In this document: one piece after another, positions 43,888-52,613 of the stretch | Position numbering within the stretch: position 1 is the first letter of the stretch | Layout of the letters: each line of letters opens with the position of its first letter | DNA from: JBCCQL01 sp039414355 | Lineage (GTDB): Bacteria; Planctomycetota; Planctomycetia; Pirellulales; Lacipirellulaceae | NCBI GenBank assembly: GCA_039414355.1 | Contig: JBCDJN010000006.1 | Coordinates: forward strand, 1-64,000 | Reading direction: 5' to 3' | Length of the DNA: 64,000 nt | Program-made: the position numbers and the translations under genes | The notes under the pieces: generated by a model | Database searches by the model: none | Told to the model about the DNA's origin: nothing | Seen by the model: only the letters and a program-made list of their open reading frames with translations

Positions 43888-45027
43888 TTGGACGCCTACG
43901 TGATCTTGCTGCAAGACTTCGGTATCGCGTTCTGCGCGGTGCTGCTTGAGTCCGCGCCGTTGGTGGTGCTGGGCTTCGTCATCGCGGGATTGTTGCATGA
44001 GTTCGTGCCGCCCGCCCGTCTTCGCAAAGGCGCCGGAGGCCGTGGCCTGAAGCCGGTCTCACGCGCGGTCGCCACCGGGGCTCTGCTGCCCATTTGCTCG
44101 TGCAGCACCATTCCCCTCGGGATCGGACTAACTCGCAGCGGCGCCTCGACCGGCACGGCACTGGCGTTCATGACCAGTTCGCCGGCGATCTCCCCCGTAA
44201 CGCTGATCCTGGGTTGGGGCGTCTTGGGGCCCGCGTTGCTCGGCTGGTACAGCGCAGCGGTCGTTGCCGGCGCGCTGCTGCTCGGCTTAGTTGGCAACCG
44301 ATTGCTAAAGGAAGCGGCTGCGGCGCCAGCGACCTCGAACAAGTGTGGATGCGGCTGCGGGTCGAAGCCGTCCACGGGCGGGCGACTCGCCCGCGCGATG
44401 CACTGGGCGTTTGGGGAGCTAGGCGTTGAGGTTAGCGGATCGCTTGTGGTGGGGCTGCTCGCCGCTTCGGCCATCTTGGTGGCTTTGCCCGAAGGGCTCG
44501 TCGCGGGCTGGTTGCACGAGCCGAGTTGGCTCGCCCTTGCCGCCGCCATCGCCTTGGCGTTGCCCGCTTACACCTGCTCGGTTCCGTCGCTGATGATCGC
44601 CGGCAGTCTGCTCGCACGCGGCGTTGACCCCGGCGTAGCGGTCGCCTTCTTGATCGCCGGGCCGGCCACCAACCTCGGCGAACTCAACGCCATCCGTCAC
44701 AGCATGGGCTGGCGTTCCGCGGTGTTCTACGCGTCGTCGCTGATCCTCATCGCACTAGCGGCCGGGGCGGCGACGGCGTTGCTGCCGGCGTCGCTCGGGG
44801 CCGTCGAATCGGCCCACGCGGGGCACACCCATACCCACGCTCTCGATTCCGTCATCACCGGGGCGGGAGAGCTATCGATCGCCGACTTCGCCTGGTGGCG
44901 TTGGCCGTTCGCTTTCGGGATTGCGGCCATGGCTCTGCGTGCCGGGATTGGATTTGCGATCAGGCTGCCCCTCTTCAAGCCGCGGTCGACCGGCGCCCAG
45001 GCCCTCTACGGAGTCGCCGCCGAATGA
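43888..45027 (+). CDS. PF03773-type (SO_0444-like) metal permease
   Basis: About 379 residues and eight or more membrane helices. Carries the signature LLPICSCSTIPLGIGLTRSG and the second-half counterpart LPAYTCSVPSLMIAGSLLA with AFLIAGPATNLGELN. Between them is a cytoplasmic or periplasmic CGCGCG loop (about residue 152), and near the end a His-rich HAGHTHTH. SO_0444-like members are implicated in copper/zinc efflux. The start is uncertain: TTG 43888 opens the frame, GTG 43900 is an alternative. Its stop overlaps the DUF58 start (ATGA). Confidence 0.87.
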   Translation: MDAYVILLQDFGIAFCAVLLESAPLVVLGFVIAGLLHEFVPPARLRKGAGGRGLKPVSRAVATGALLPICSCSTIPLGIGLTRSGASTGTALAFMTSSPAISPVTLILGWGVLGPALLGWYSAAVVAGALLLGLVGNRLLKEAAAAPATSNKCGCGCGSKPSTGGRLARAMHWAFGELGVEVSGSLVVGLLAASAILVALPEGLVAGWLHEPSWLALAAAIALALPAYTCSVPSLMIAGSLLARGVDPGVAVAFLIAGPATNLGELNAIRHSMGWRSAVFYASSLILIALAAGAATALLPASLGAVESAHAGHTHTHALDSVITGAGELSIADFAWWRWPFAFGIAAMALRAGIGFAIRLPLFKPRSTGAQALYGVAAE

Positions 45028-46298
45028 TCCGCCGCAAAAAAACCCATCGAGACGAGACTGCGAAGCGCACCTGGCTGGAGTGGCTGGCCTGGATCGCCAT
45101 CACCGACCACTGCCCGTGGGCCAACATCTACGTCGCGCAGCTCCGCACACCGTTGGGCGTGATGCTGATGTCGGCGATGTGCGCCCTTCTATGCGGGCTG
45201 TTTATCGCCCCGCAAGGCTTCGCCGTATTTGGCGCAATCACCAGCGTTGTGCTTATCGGTCTGGCGTGGCCTTGGATCGCGATGCGCGGGATCAGTTGCC
45301 GTGTTGTCTTCGTGGGTCAACGCGGCCGCGAGGGGCAACCCACACCAGCCAAGCTAGTGGTCACCAACCGCTGGCCGTGGCCTGTCTGGGGCTTGGCGGT
45401 GGACGACCCGTTGAGCCCGGAGAGAGATCGCGGGCCTGCGGTGGCGTTGGCGCGCATCAATGGCTGGTCACGCTCCACGTTTGATTGTTCCTTCACTCCC
45501 AAGCGGCGCGGGCGATTCCCAAAGCCCGGAGTCTCTCTCGGCACGGGGTTTCCGTTCGGCCTGTATCAGTCCACCAAGCCCGTGACGGCGCCGCAGCCGT
45601 TGATCGTTTGGCCGCAGACCTTCTGGCTGCCGCCGATCGAAGTTGGCGCCCCTCGGCGCCACTGGACCGGCGTTCTGTCCGATTCCCTAACCGGTACTCA
45701 GGGGACTCGCCACGGCGTCCGCACCTTCCGGCCGGGCGACGAGTTGCGAGACGTTCACTGGGCGAAGAGTGCTCGGCACGACCAACTGATCGTCAACGAG
45801 CGCGAAGCAAGCACGGTTCAACGCCTCGCGTTGTTCGTAGACGTTGAACCGGCACGGCATGCGGGCAGCGGGGCCGACTCTTCCTTGGAGTGGACCCTCC
45901 GCATCGCCGCCAGCATCTGCGAGTCGGTCGCCGCACAGCAGGGCGTAATCGAACTGTGGCTCGGCCAGAAGCAGTTGGTTGCCGAAGGAAAGGTAGCCCT
46001 GGGGGGGGTGCTCGACGCAATCGCCTTGCTCGACCCAAGCGACGAAGCAGACTCGGTCGCACCCACACGCCGCCCGCCTGTGGAAAACGCCGTGTCCGCA
46101 ATCGCGATAGGCACCGATGCCTCACCAACTCGCTGCGAGCATTCGATTGTGCTCGACGCCAGGGGCTTTGGGTCGCAGCGCCTGGCGGCGGACAAGCGAT
46201 TGGGCGCTTGGATTCCGGTGAGCTCGCCGGACGATGTCCCCGGACAAGTGCTGCGCGGGTGGCGTATCGGCCGACGGAGGGTGAGCCGTGCCACCTAA
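45024..46298 (+). CDS. DUF58 domain protein
   Basis: 424 residues: two N-terminal membrane helices (about 45-90), then a beta domain and the DUF58 core with the family signature GVRTFRPGDELRDVHWAKSARHD in the middle (about residues 230-252; von Willebrand-like fold continues with LALFVDVEP). The ATG at 45024 overlaps the permease stop by four bases, which ties this normally MoxR-associated protein to metal transport. Together with the next two genes it forms the classical MoxR set. Confidence 0.93.
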   Translation: MIRRKKTHRDETAKRTWLEWLAWIAITDHCPWANIYVAQLRTPLGVMLMSAMCALLCGLFIAPQGFAVFGAITSVVLIGLAWPWIAMRGISCRVVFVGQRGREGQPTPAKLVVTNRWPWPVWGLAVDDPLSPERDRGPAVALARINGWSRSTFDCSFTPKRRGRFPKPGVSLGTGFPFGLYQSTKPVTAPQPLIVWPQTFWLPPIEVGAPRRHWTGVLSDSLTGTQGTRHGVRTFRPGDELRDVHWAKSARHDQLIVNEREASTVQRLALFVDVEPARHAGSGADSSLEWTLRIAASICESVAAQQGVIELWLGQKQLVAEGKVALGGVLDAIALLDPSDEADSVAPTRRPPVENAVSAIAIGTDASPTRCEHSIVLDARGFGSQRLAADKRLGAWIPVSSPDDVPGQVLRGWRIGRRRVSRAT

Positions 46299-48564
46299 CC
46301 GTCACCTGCGCCACGTTACGGTCCTGCTGGCTGCGATTGCGACCGTTCAGGTGCAAATTGCCGTTAGCGTGATTCTGCCCGGCGCCGGCATCGTGGAGCT
46401 GGCGGTTGCGGTACTGCTGGCGTGCCTCCTGTGGGCGACCCTTGGCAGGCGGGTTTCCACCGCCTGGGAGGCGCGTTCGGCCATCGCCGTATTGGCGATC
46501 GGGCTGCTGCCCCTGGCCTGGGAGCCCGTGTCTCGCGTCGCGATGTCTGTAGGACTGCCCTACGAAATCCAACTAACCCTGGTGCTGCGGAATGCTGTGC
46601 TCGCCCTCGTCGCGGTGCAGAGCCTGCCACGTGCGACCATCAACGCCGCGCTCGGAAGCCTTTTCTTGGTGGTCTTCTGCTCGATGTGGTCAACCGGCGC
46701 CTGGTCCTTCGCAGTTCTCGCACTCTACTCGGTCGCGGGCGTCTGGTGGCTGTTGGCCTCTTACTGGGACCGGCTTGGCGGACGGTTCGCCGACTCGTCC
46801 GAGACGGCTGTGCCCGTGCGGCCCGCGGCCGCAACGATTGTGATTCTGTTACTGCTCGGCGCCGCGATGGTTCCGCTGGCCAACCGGATTGGCGTGACGA
46901 CCGCGCTCGCGGGCTTCTTCCCTAGCTCCGGGGGCACGCAGTGGTCCGACCCCTTCGCCAACGGCGGCGTCGGCGACGGCGATCAGATGGTCGCCGGCAA
47001 AGACAACGCCACGAGCTTCGGGCCAATCGACTGCGACTTGTTCCTCGAGTCGAAGATGCCGAGCTTGTACGACGCGTTCAACGAGTTCTCTGACGCCCCA
47101 CCGAGGAAGACCAAACGGGCTCGTCGGGCGATCCCTTTGGCGCCGTCGCAGGTGCGGGAGAACCACGAGAAGACCGGCGTCAATCAGCAAGCCACGCGTG
47201 AGTTCAGCGCCGTCCGCCAACAAACCAGCCGGCGGAGGAAGCTCGGCGATCTGTCGTCGGCCGCACTGCTCCACGTAACGGGGCGGACGCCCCAACACCT
47301 CGCCCTGGAGACGTTCGATCGCTGGGACGGCCATTCGCTAATCGCGTGCGACAGCGGCGTCCCGCTCCACACGGAGTTGGAGAGTGTCTCCACGGGACAG
47401 CGTTGGATGAAGCTGGCCGTGGACCGACCCGCCAGGGCTTTCCAAAGCCGCGAGTCCTCTCAGGTCCGAGTAATCAACCTGAAGACCGATCGCGTCCCCA
47501 CCCCAGCGGGCGCCAGTGCGGTCACCATGAAGGGGCTGCACGCGGCGTCGATGTTCACCTTCGCCGACGACGGCTCGCTGGCGATGAACGTCGAGCGGGT
47601 GCCGCAACTGACCGTCTTCGACTTCAAGACGACCGCGCTGGCGCGAGACCAGCCGCTGCCGCTCCATCAAGCGTCGACCGACCAAACCGATGGCGTCATC
47701 GCCAAGCTGGCCCGTGAGTGGACCGACGCCGTGCCGGCCGGCTGGCCGCAGGTTGAGGCGATCGTCAACCAGCTCGCGAAGCGCTGCACGCACGACCGCG
47801 AGGCACTCGTTCCGCCCGAGGTGGACGACGCCGTGGAGTACTTTCTTTCTGAGTCGAAGCGAGGCCCGGACTACTTGTTTGCAACGTCGGCGTCGCTACT
47901 GCTGCGATCGCTCGGCTACGACACCCGCGTCCGAGCCGGCTTCTACGCCAGCCCAGAGCGGTACGAACGCGTCGCCAAGCTGACGCCCGTGCTGATGGAG
48001 GACGCCCACTTCTGGGTCGAGGTGCGGACCGCGGCGGGCGCACGCACCTCAAGGGATGGCGAGTCCCTGCCTGGCGTCTGGGTAACCGTCGAGCCAACGC
48101 CCGGCTACCAGTTGCTATACGCGCCTGAGACGCTCCTCGCAAGGCTGTGGCGGTTGACCAGCAAGGGTTTGGCAGCGGTCGCTTCGGCGCCGCTAGCCTC
48201 AATGCTGAGCTTAGCCGGCGTGGCGATTGTCTTCGCCACCCGGCGGCGACTGTTGGACGGGCTGATCATCGCGTGGTGGTCAATCCGATCGCGAACCAGC
48301 GAGGCCGGACGGATGGCGCTAATCACGCTCCGGTTGCTTGAATGGCGTGCCTGGGCCTACAAGGAGAGCCGCCCGGCCGGGACGCCCATCGGCCGGTGGG
48401 GCGTGCTCAACACGCACGAGGACTTTGCGTCACTCGCGAGTTGGGCACTCTACGGCTCCGGCTCAACGGCGCCACCTACCGCCGGCGCTGCACGCGCCGT
48501 TTGCCGGCGGGCGATAAACACATCTTTCGCTACGAAGAGTAACCAGATGCGGAGGGCAACATGA
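46288..48564 (+). CDS. Transglutaminase-like membrane protein with degenerate catalytic triad
   Basis: 758 residues from a GTG start with GGAGG upstream, overlapping DUF58 by 11 bases. About six N-terminal membrane helices (10-210), a large periplasmic part with a transglutaminase-like core (about 505-610), and one C-terminal helix (about 630-650). In the core the usual Cys is replaced: RGPDYLFATSA has Asp528 where TgpA-type proteins have the GYCEHFASA cysteine. His574 (DAHFWVEV) is kept, and the third position is Glu602 (VEPTPG) instead of Asp. It is therefore probably a non-catalytic relative with a binding or scaffold role. Confidence 0.88.
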   Translation: MPPNRHLRHVTVLLAAIATVQVQIAVSVILPGAGIVELAVAVLLACLLWATLGRRVSTAWEARSAIAVLAIGLLPLAWEPVSRVAMSVGLPYEIQLTLVLRNAVLALVAVQSLPRATINAALGSLFLVVFCSMWSTGAWSFAVLALYSVAGVWWLLASYWDRLGGRFADSSETAVPVRPAAATIVILLLLGAAMVPLANRIGVTTALAGFFPSSGGTQWSDPFANGGVGDGDQMVAGKDNATSFGPIDCDLFLESKMPSLYDAFNEFSDAPPRKTKRARRAIPLAPSQVRENHEKTGVNQQATREFSAVRQQTSRRRKLGDLSSAALLHVTGRTPQHLALETFDRWDGHSLIACDSGVPLHTELESVSTGQRWMKLAVDRPARAFQSRESSQVRVINLKTDRVPTPAGASAVTMKGLHAASMFTFADDGSLAMNVERVPQLTVFDFKTTALARDQPLPLHQASTDQTDGVIAKLAREWTDAVPAGWPQVEAIVNQLAKRCTHDREALVPPEVDDAVEYFLSESKRGPDYLFATSASLLLRSLGYDTRVRAGFYASPERYERVAKLTPVLMEDAHFWVEVRTAAGARTSRDGESLPGVWVTVEPTPGYQLLYAPETLLARLWRLTSKGLAAVASAPLASMLSLAGVAIVFATRRRLLDGLIIAWWSIRSRTSEAGRMALITLRLLEWRAWAYKESRPAGTPIGRWGVLNTHEDFASLASWALYGSGSTAPPTAGAARAVCRRAINTSFATKSNQMRRAT

Positions 48565-49520
48565 GCACCGTTGCCGAACCAACAGGCGTGAACGAAACCT
48601 CTGATCTTGCCCTGATCGAACAGCTCCGCGTTAAACTGAACCTAGCACTCCGCGGCAAGGCTGACGTGGTTGAGATGGTGCTGGCGTGCCTTCTGGCGCG
48701 GGGACACCTGCTGCTGGAGGACGTACCGGGCCTTGGCAAGACGACGCTCGCTAAGGCGCTCGCCCACGGAGTCGGCGGCCGGTACTCGCGGGTGCAATGC
48801 ACGCCCGACCTGATGCCGAGCGACGTCACCGGCTTCAATATGCTGAACCAGAAGACACGAGACTTCGAGTTCAGCGAAGGCCCCGTCTTCGCCGACGTGC
48901 TGCTTGCCGACGAGATCAACCGCGCCACGCCGCGGACCCAGAGCGCGCTGTTTGAGGCGATGGCCGAACGGCAAGTGACCATCGACCGCCAACAGCGGCT
49001 GCTGCCGGAGACGTTCTTCGTGATCGCCACGCAAAACCCGGTCGAGAGCCACGGCGCCTACCCGCTGCCGGAGGCTCAGCTGGACCGCTTTGCGATAAAG
49101 CTCTCAATCGGCTACCCCGACGCAGAGAGCGAACTCGCAATGCTCCAGGATGACGCGACCGGAGCGTTGAATCGCGACCAGCACCAGCCCGTCCTCGACC
49201 CGGCGCGGTTGGCAAGCCTACAGGCGCAAGCGGCTGCGACCACGGTTTGCGATAAGGTGCAGCGCTACCTCATCGCGTTGGCGAAGGCGACCCGCGAAGA
49301 CGACCATGTTCTGCTCGGCCTGAGTCCGAGGGCGTTGCTGACTTGGCAGCGGGTCGCGCAGGCGAAGGCCTTTCTCGACGGCCGCGCCTACGTTACGCCC
49401 GACGACGTCCAGGATGTCGCCCAACCGGTCCTCGGGGTCCGACTTGTTGGCGACCTGGCCGATGTCGACGGCTACATTACGGAGCTCCTGACAAAGACCC
49501 CGACGCCAACGTTCGACTGA
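48561..49520 (+). CDS. MoxR-type AAA+ ATPase
   Basis: 319 residues with Walker A VPGLGKTTLAKALA (55-68), the MoxR block RVQCTPDLMPSDVTGFNML, Walker B VLLADEINRATPRTQSALFE, and sensor 1 VIATQNPVESHGAYPLPEAQ. A GGAGG lies five bases before the ATG, which overlaps the transglutaminase stop (ATGA). MoxR proteins act as chaperones that remodel or mature protein complexes, usually through DUF58 partners. The partner here may be the permease or a metal-binding complex, which is inference. Confidence 0.95.
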   Translation: MSTVAEPTGVNETSDLALIEQLRVKLNLALRGKADVVEMVLACLLARGHLLLEDVPGLGKTTLAKALAHGVGGRYSRVQCTPDLMPSDVTGFNMLNQKTRDFEFSEGPVFADVLLADEINRATPRTQSALFEAMAERQVTIDRQQRLLPETFFVIATQNPVESHGAYPLPEAQLDRFAIKLSIGYPDAESELAMLQDDATGALNRDQHQPVLDPARLASLQAQAAATTVCDKVQRYLIALAKATREDDHVLLGLSPRALLTWQRVAQAKAFLDGRAYVTPDDVQDVAQPVLGVRLVGDLADVDGYITELLTKTPTPTFD

Positions 49521-49571
49521 CCAACCTCTCGATGCGGCCGGCGACCCGCCGCCAACCCACAAGGATTCTCC

Positions 49572-50129
49572 GTGTCCACCTACACACGTATGCTCGCGTC
49601 GGCGTCTATCGTGCTCTCGCTCACAGCTTGTGGCTGCGGGACGGCGGAGTCCACCGCCGACGCGGACGATCACGGCCACGAGCATGATCACGAGCACGGC
49701 CACCGCCCCGCTTCGCTGCACGCCGCGGTTGCCGAGCTCACGGACATCCGCGACGCCATCAGCAAGGCGATCCTCGAAGGGGACGCCGACGCAGCCCACG
49801 AGCCGCTGCACGAGGCGGAAGAACTACTCGGAATCCTGCCGGATGTTGCGGCTGAGACCGATTTGCCCGAGGCGGAGTGGGAGGTCGTCAGCTCGGAGAC
49901 GGAGAAGCTGAAGAGTTCGTTCGCGGTGATCGACAAGGCATTCCACACTAAAGACGGTGACAAGCAGGCCGCTTACGAGGAGGTGGCCGCGCAGCTCGAC
50001 GCGGCTCTTGACGCCATTCGATCCAAGCTGCCGATGACCGGCGAAGACCCCGACACGGAGGGCCACGATCATGGCGAGCATGACGACGACCATGATCATT
50101 CGGCTGATGAAGACGGAGCGAAAAAGTGA
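49572..50129 (+). CDS. His/Asp-rich lipoprotein, probable metal binder
   Basis: 185 residues from a GTG start. Lipobox SLTAC (Cys20), a His-rich N-terminal stretch (DDHGHEHDHEHGHRP), a helical middle part (about 50-155, LHAAVAELTDIRDAISKAI and similar, likely a helical bundle), and a second His/Asp-rich C-terminal stretch (EGHDHGEHDDDHDHSADED). The two ends should bind several divalent metal ions at the membrane surface. Its TGA overlaps the start of the next permease (GTGA), so the two are coupled and probably work together. Confidence 0.85.
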   Translation: MSTYTRMLASASIVLSLTACGCGTAESTADADDHGHEHDHEHGHRPASLHAAVAELTDIRDAISKAILEGDADAAHEPLHEAEELLGILPDVAAETDLPEAEWEVVSSETEKLKSSFAVIDKAFHTKDGDKQAAYEEVAAQLDAALDAIRSKLPMTGEDPDTEGHDHGEHDDDHDHSADEDGAKK

Positions 50130-51679
50130 GCTGGTCGATTGACGCTATCTTCTGGGGAGGCTTGCTCCGCTTCTGCCAAGCCGCGTTGCACGCGGCGCCG
50201 ACGCTGCTCGTTGGACTGATTGTCGCCGGCGTGTTTCGCAAGCTGCTGGGAGCTGAGGCAACGCGTCAGGCGTTCGGCGGCCGCACGTGGCGCAGCCTGC
50301 CGCAGGCGTGGCTTTGGGGCATGCTTCTGCCGGTCTGCTCGCTCGGCGTGATCCCAGTCGCCTACGAGCTTCGCCGCGTCGGCCTCTCGGGTGGAGCCAT
50401 CCTCGCCTTCGCGTTGACCGCGCCGCTCTTCAATCCGCTGTCTCTGCTGTACGGCTTGACGCTCTCCTCGCCGGTGGTGCTTGTGGCGTTTGCTCTGGCG
50501 TCGCTGCTGGTGGTCACCTCGGTTGGGTTCTTGTGGGACTGGTGGTTTCCGGATTCAGCCGTTGAAGCCGAGGCCGAGCCCCCCGTGCCACCGGGCCTTG
50601 GTCGGCTCGCCGCCGTCGCGCTTGCCGCCTCCCGGCACGCCGCTGGACCGACACTGCTGTACTGCTTGATTGGCCTCGCGGGCAGCATGGTGCTGGCGGC
50701 GATTTTTCCGAACGGCAGCCTGACGGACTCGATGGCCCACACCGATCCCACCGCGCCCTTGCAGATGCTGCTCGTCGCGATCCCGGCCTATGCGACGCCG
50801 CTGAATGTGATGATGCAGGTCGGCGGAATGTTCGTGCACGGAAATTCCGTGGGCGCCGCCTACGTGCTGCTCGCTCTGGGGGCGGGCGCCAACCTCGGCC
50901 TGATCGCCTGGGCCTGGAAGACTTACGGCCTTATGCGGGCCGCGGCTTTCCTTTCTCTGTTCATCGCGGTCGTCATCGGCATCGCGTACGCCATTGAGGA
51001 CCCGCTCTACTCTGCCGGATCGGTCGACCGGCCGCACACGCACGCCTTTGATGTGTATGCGTGCCCGTTCCGACCGGGGATGAGCGGCCTGCCTCAGAAG
51101 ACAGTCAGCAAGCTCCTCGACGGCCTTGAACTCTACGAACTCGTGGCGCTCGGCTGCATAGCGACGATGGTCGCTGTTGGCTTTGCCGTTGCACAGCTGG
51201 ACCCGAACGGTCGCATCGACGCAGCGCTCGCAAAGCCGCCCGAGCCCGCCGCCGCAGCAGCCCCGTCCATTCTGCAAGTCTACGTGCCGGGCCCGGTGCT
51301 CGGCGTCGTTGCCATTGCTGGCCTCGTGGTGCTGAGCGTCGTCGGGTGCTTCATCTACTTTCCGCCGCCGAAAGTCACGCTGGAAGACATGGTGAATATC
51401 AAGGCAGAAGCCCTGGTCGCCGCTAACTCAAAGGACGTCGAGACGGCGGTCAAGAGCATCGCGCTGTACGACGACCTGACCCGCAGGCTCCAAGTGGGCT
51501 ACTACCTGCGGAACCTTGAGCTCAGCGATTTCCAGCAGGCGAAGGCGCGGGCCCTCCGCGGGCGACTGGAGCAGCTCAAGGACGTTATGGAAGACGGGGA
51601 CTTCGACCGCGTCCGAGACCTCAACGCCCGCGTCAGCGCCGCCCACCGACGCCTCCGCGACGCATTCACGGAAGAGTGA
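50126..51679 (+). CDS. Second PF03773-type permease with C-terminal extension
   Basis: 517 residues from a GTG start coupled to the lipoprotein gene. The permease part resembles the first permease: LLPVCSLGVIPVAYELRRVG corresponds to LLPICSCSTIPLGIGLTRSG but lacks the second Cys, and IPAYATPLNVMMQVGGMF corresponds to LPAYTCSVPSLMIAGSLL and lacks that Cys too. After about residue 420 comes an extra membrane helix and a helical tail of about 100 residues (LEDMVNIKAEALVAANSKDV to the end). Probably a metal or metal-ligand transporter with changed specificity. Confidence 0.82.
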   Translation: MSWSIDAIFWGGLLRFCQAALHAAPTLLVGLIVAGVFRKLLGAEATRQAFGGRTWRSLPQAWLWGMLLPVCSLGVIPVAYELRRVGLSGGAILAFALTAPLFNPLSLLYGLTLSSPVVLVAFALASLLVVTSVGFLWDWWFPDSAVEAEAEPPVPPGLGRLAAVALAASRHAAGPTLLYCLIGLAGSMVLAAIFPNGSLTDSMAHTDPTAPLQMLLVAIPAYATPLNVMMQVGGMFVHGNSVGAAYVLLALGAGANLGLIAWAWKTYGLMRAAAFLSLFIAVVIGIAYAIEDPLYSAGSVDRPHTHAFDVYACPFRPGMSGLPQKTVSKLLDGLELYELVALGCIATMVAVGFAVAQLDPNGRIDAALAKPPEPAAAAAPSILQVYVPGPVLGVVAIAGLVVLSVVGCFIYFPPPKVTLEDMVNIKAEALVAANSKDVETAVKSIALYDDLTRRLQVGYYLRNLELSDFQQAKARALRGRLEQLKDVMEDGDFDRVRDLNARVSAAHRRLRDAFTEE

Positions 51680-51795
51680 GCCAGGACGGAACGCCTGCAA
51701 GCCAAGAGTGCAACTAGCCCGCTTTCTTTGCCGGGGGGAGCCGGGATACACTCGGCGCGTGGATCAGACACAAGGCGCCGCGCGCGAGGTGAACG

Positions 51796-52575
51796 ATGAG
51801 CGACCGACTGAGTGGCAAGGCAGCACTGGTTACAGGAGGTGGGTCAGGAATCGGCGAAGCGATGAGCCTTCGCTTCGCGGATGAGGGAGCCCGCGTCGCG
51901 ATCCTCGATCTGGATGGCGATGCCGCGGAGCGGGTCGCGGCACAGGTCAACGACCGCGGCGGGAAGGCGACGCCGATCGCCTGCGATGTCGCTGACGAAC
52001 AGTCGGTCCGCGACGCGTTTACCGCGGCGGCCAGCGCACTCGGCGGCCTCACGACGGTTGTCAACAACGCCGGCATCGCCCACATCGGCAATCTGGAGGG
52101 CACCAGCCCGGAGGACTTTGAACGCGTCTACCGCGTCAACGTGAAGGGCGTCTACCACTGCCTTCTGGCTGGTGTCGAGCACCTGAAGAACGGCGGCGGC
52201 GGAGCGATCATCAACCTGGGATCGATCGCCTCGACGATCGGAATCCCCGATCGGTTCGCCTACTCGATGAGCAAGGGCGCCGTGCTGATGATGACGCGCT
52301 CGGTGGCGTGCGATTACCTGAGCGAGGGCATCCGCTGCAACTGCATCTCGCCGGCCCGCGTTCACACGCCCTTCGTCGATCAGTTCCTGGAGCAGAACTA
52401 CCCGGGCCGGGAGGCCGAGATGCTGGCGAAGTTAGCGTCAACCCAGCCGATCGGCCGCATGGGTCAGCCGGACGAGATCGCCTCGCTGGCGGTCTACCTG
52501 GCGTCGGACGAAGCAGCGTTTGTAACCGGCGGCAACTTTGAGATCGACGGCGGGTTTCACAACCTTCGGCCTTAG
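51796..52575 (+). CDS. SDR-family sugar-acid dehydrogenase
   Basis: 259 residues with the classical short-chain dehydrogenase motifs: cofactor-binding VTGGGSGIGEAM, NNAGIAH, the catalytic Ser in GSIAST and the Tyr/Lys pair in AYSMSKG, and the end GGNFEIDGGF. The stretch SEGIRCNCISPARVHTPF and LAVYLASDEAAFVTGG are like 2-keto-3-deoxy-L-fuconate dehydrogenases of the oxidative L-fucose/L-rhamnose routes, so a role in deoxysugar catabolism is possible. A strong GAGGTGA precedes the ATG. Transcribed alone. Confidence 0.88.
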   Translation: MSDRLSGKAALVTGGGSGIGEAMSLRFADEGARVAILDLDGDAAERVAAQVNDRGGKATPIACDVADEQSVRDAFTAAASALGGLTTVVNNAGIAHIGNLEGTSPEDFERVYRVNVKGVYHCLLAGVEHLKNGGGGAIINLGSIASTIGIPDRFAYSMSKGAVLMMTRSVACDYLSEGIRCNCISPARVHTPFVDQFLEQNYPGREAEMLAKLASTQPIGRMGQPDEIASLAVYLASDEAAFVTGGNFEIDGGFHNLRP

Positions 52576-52587
52576 TGCGGGCAGCCA

Positions 52588-52608
52588 GCCGGCAGGTGCA
52601 CTGCCGGC
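52588..52608. terminator. Bidirectional hairpin between convergent genes
   Basis: Perfect eight-base stem GCCGGCAG / CTGCCGGC with a 5-base loop GTGCA, located between the SDR stop (52575) and the end of the FGE-like gene (52614). Suits termination on both strands although T runs are absent. Confidence 0.65.
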
Positions 52609-52613
52609 CACCG

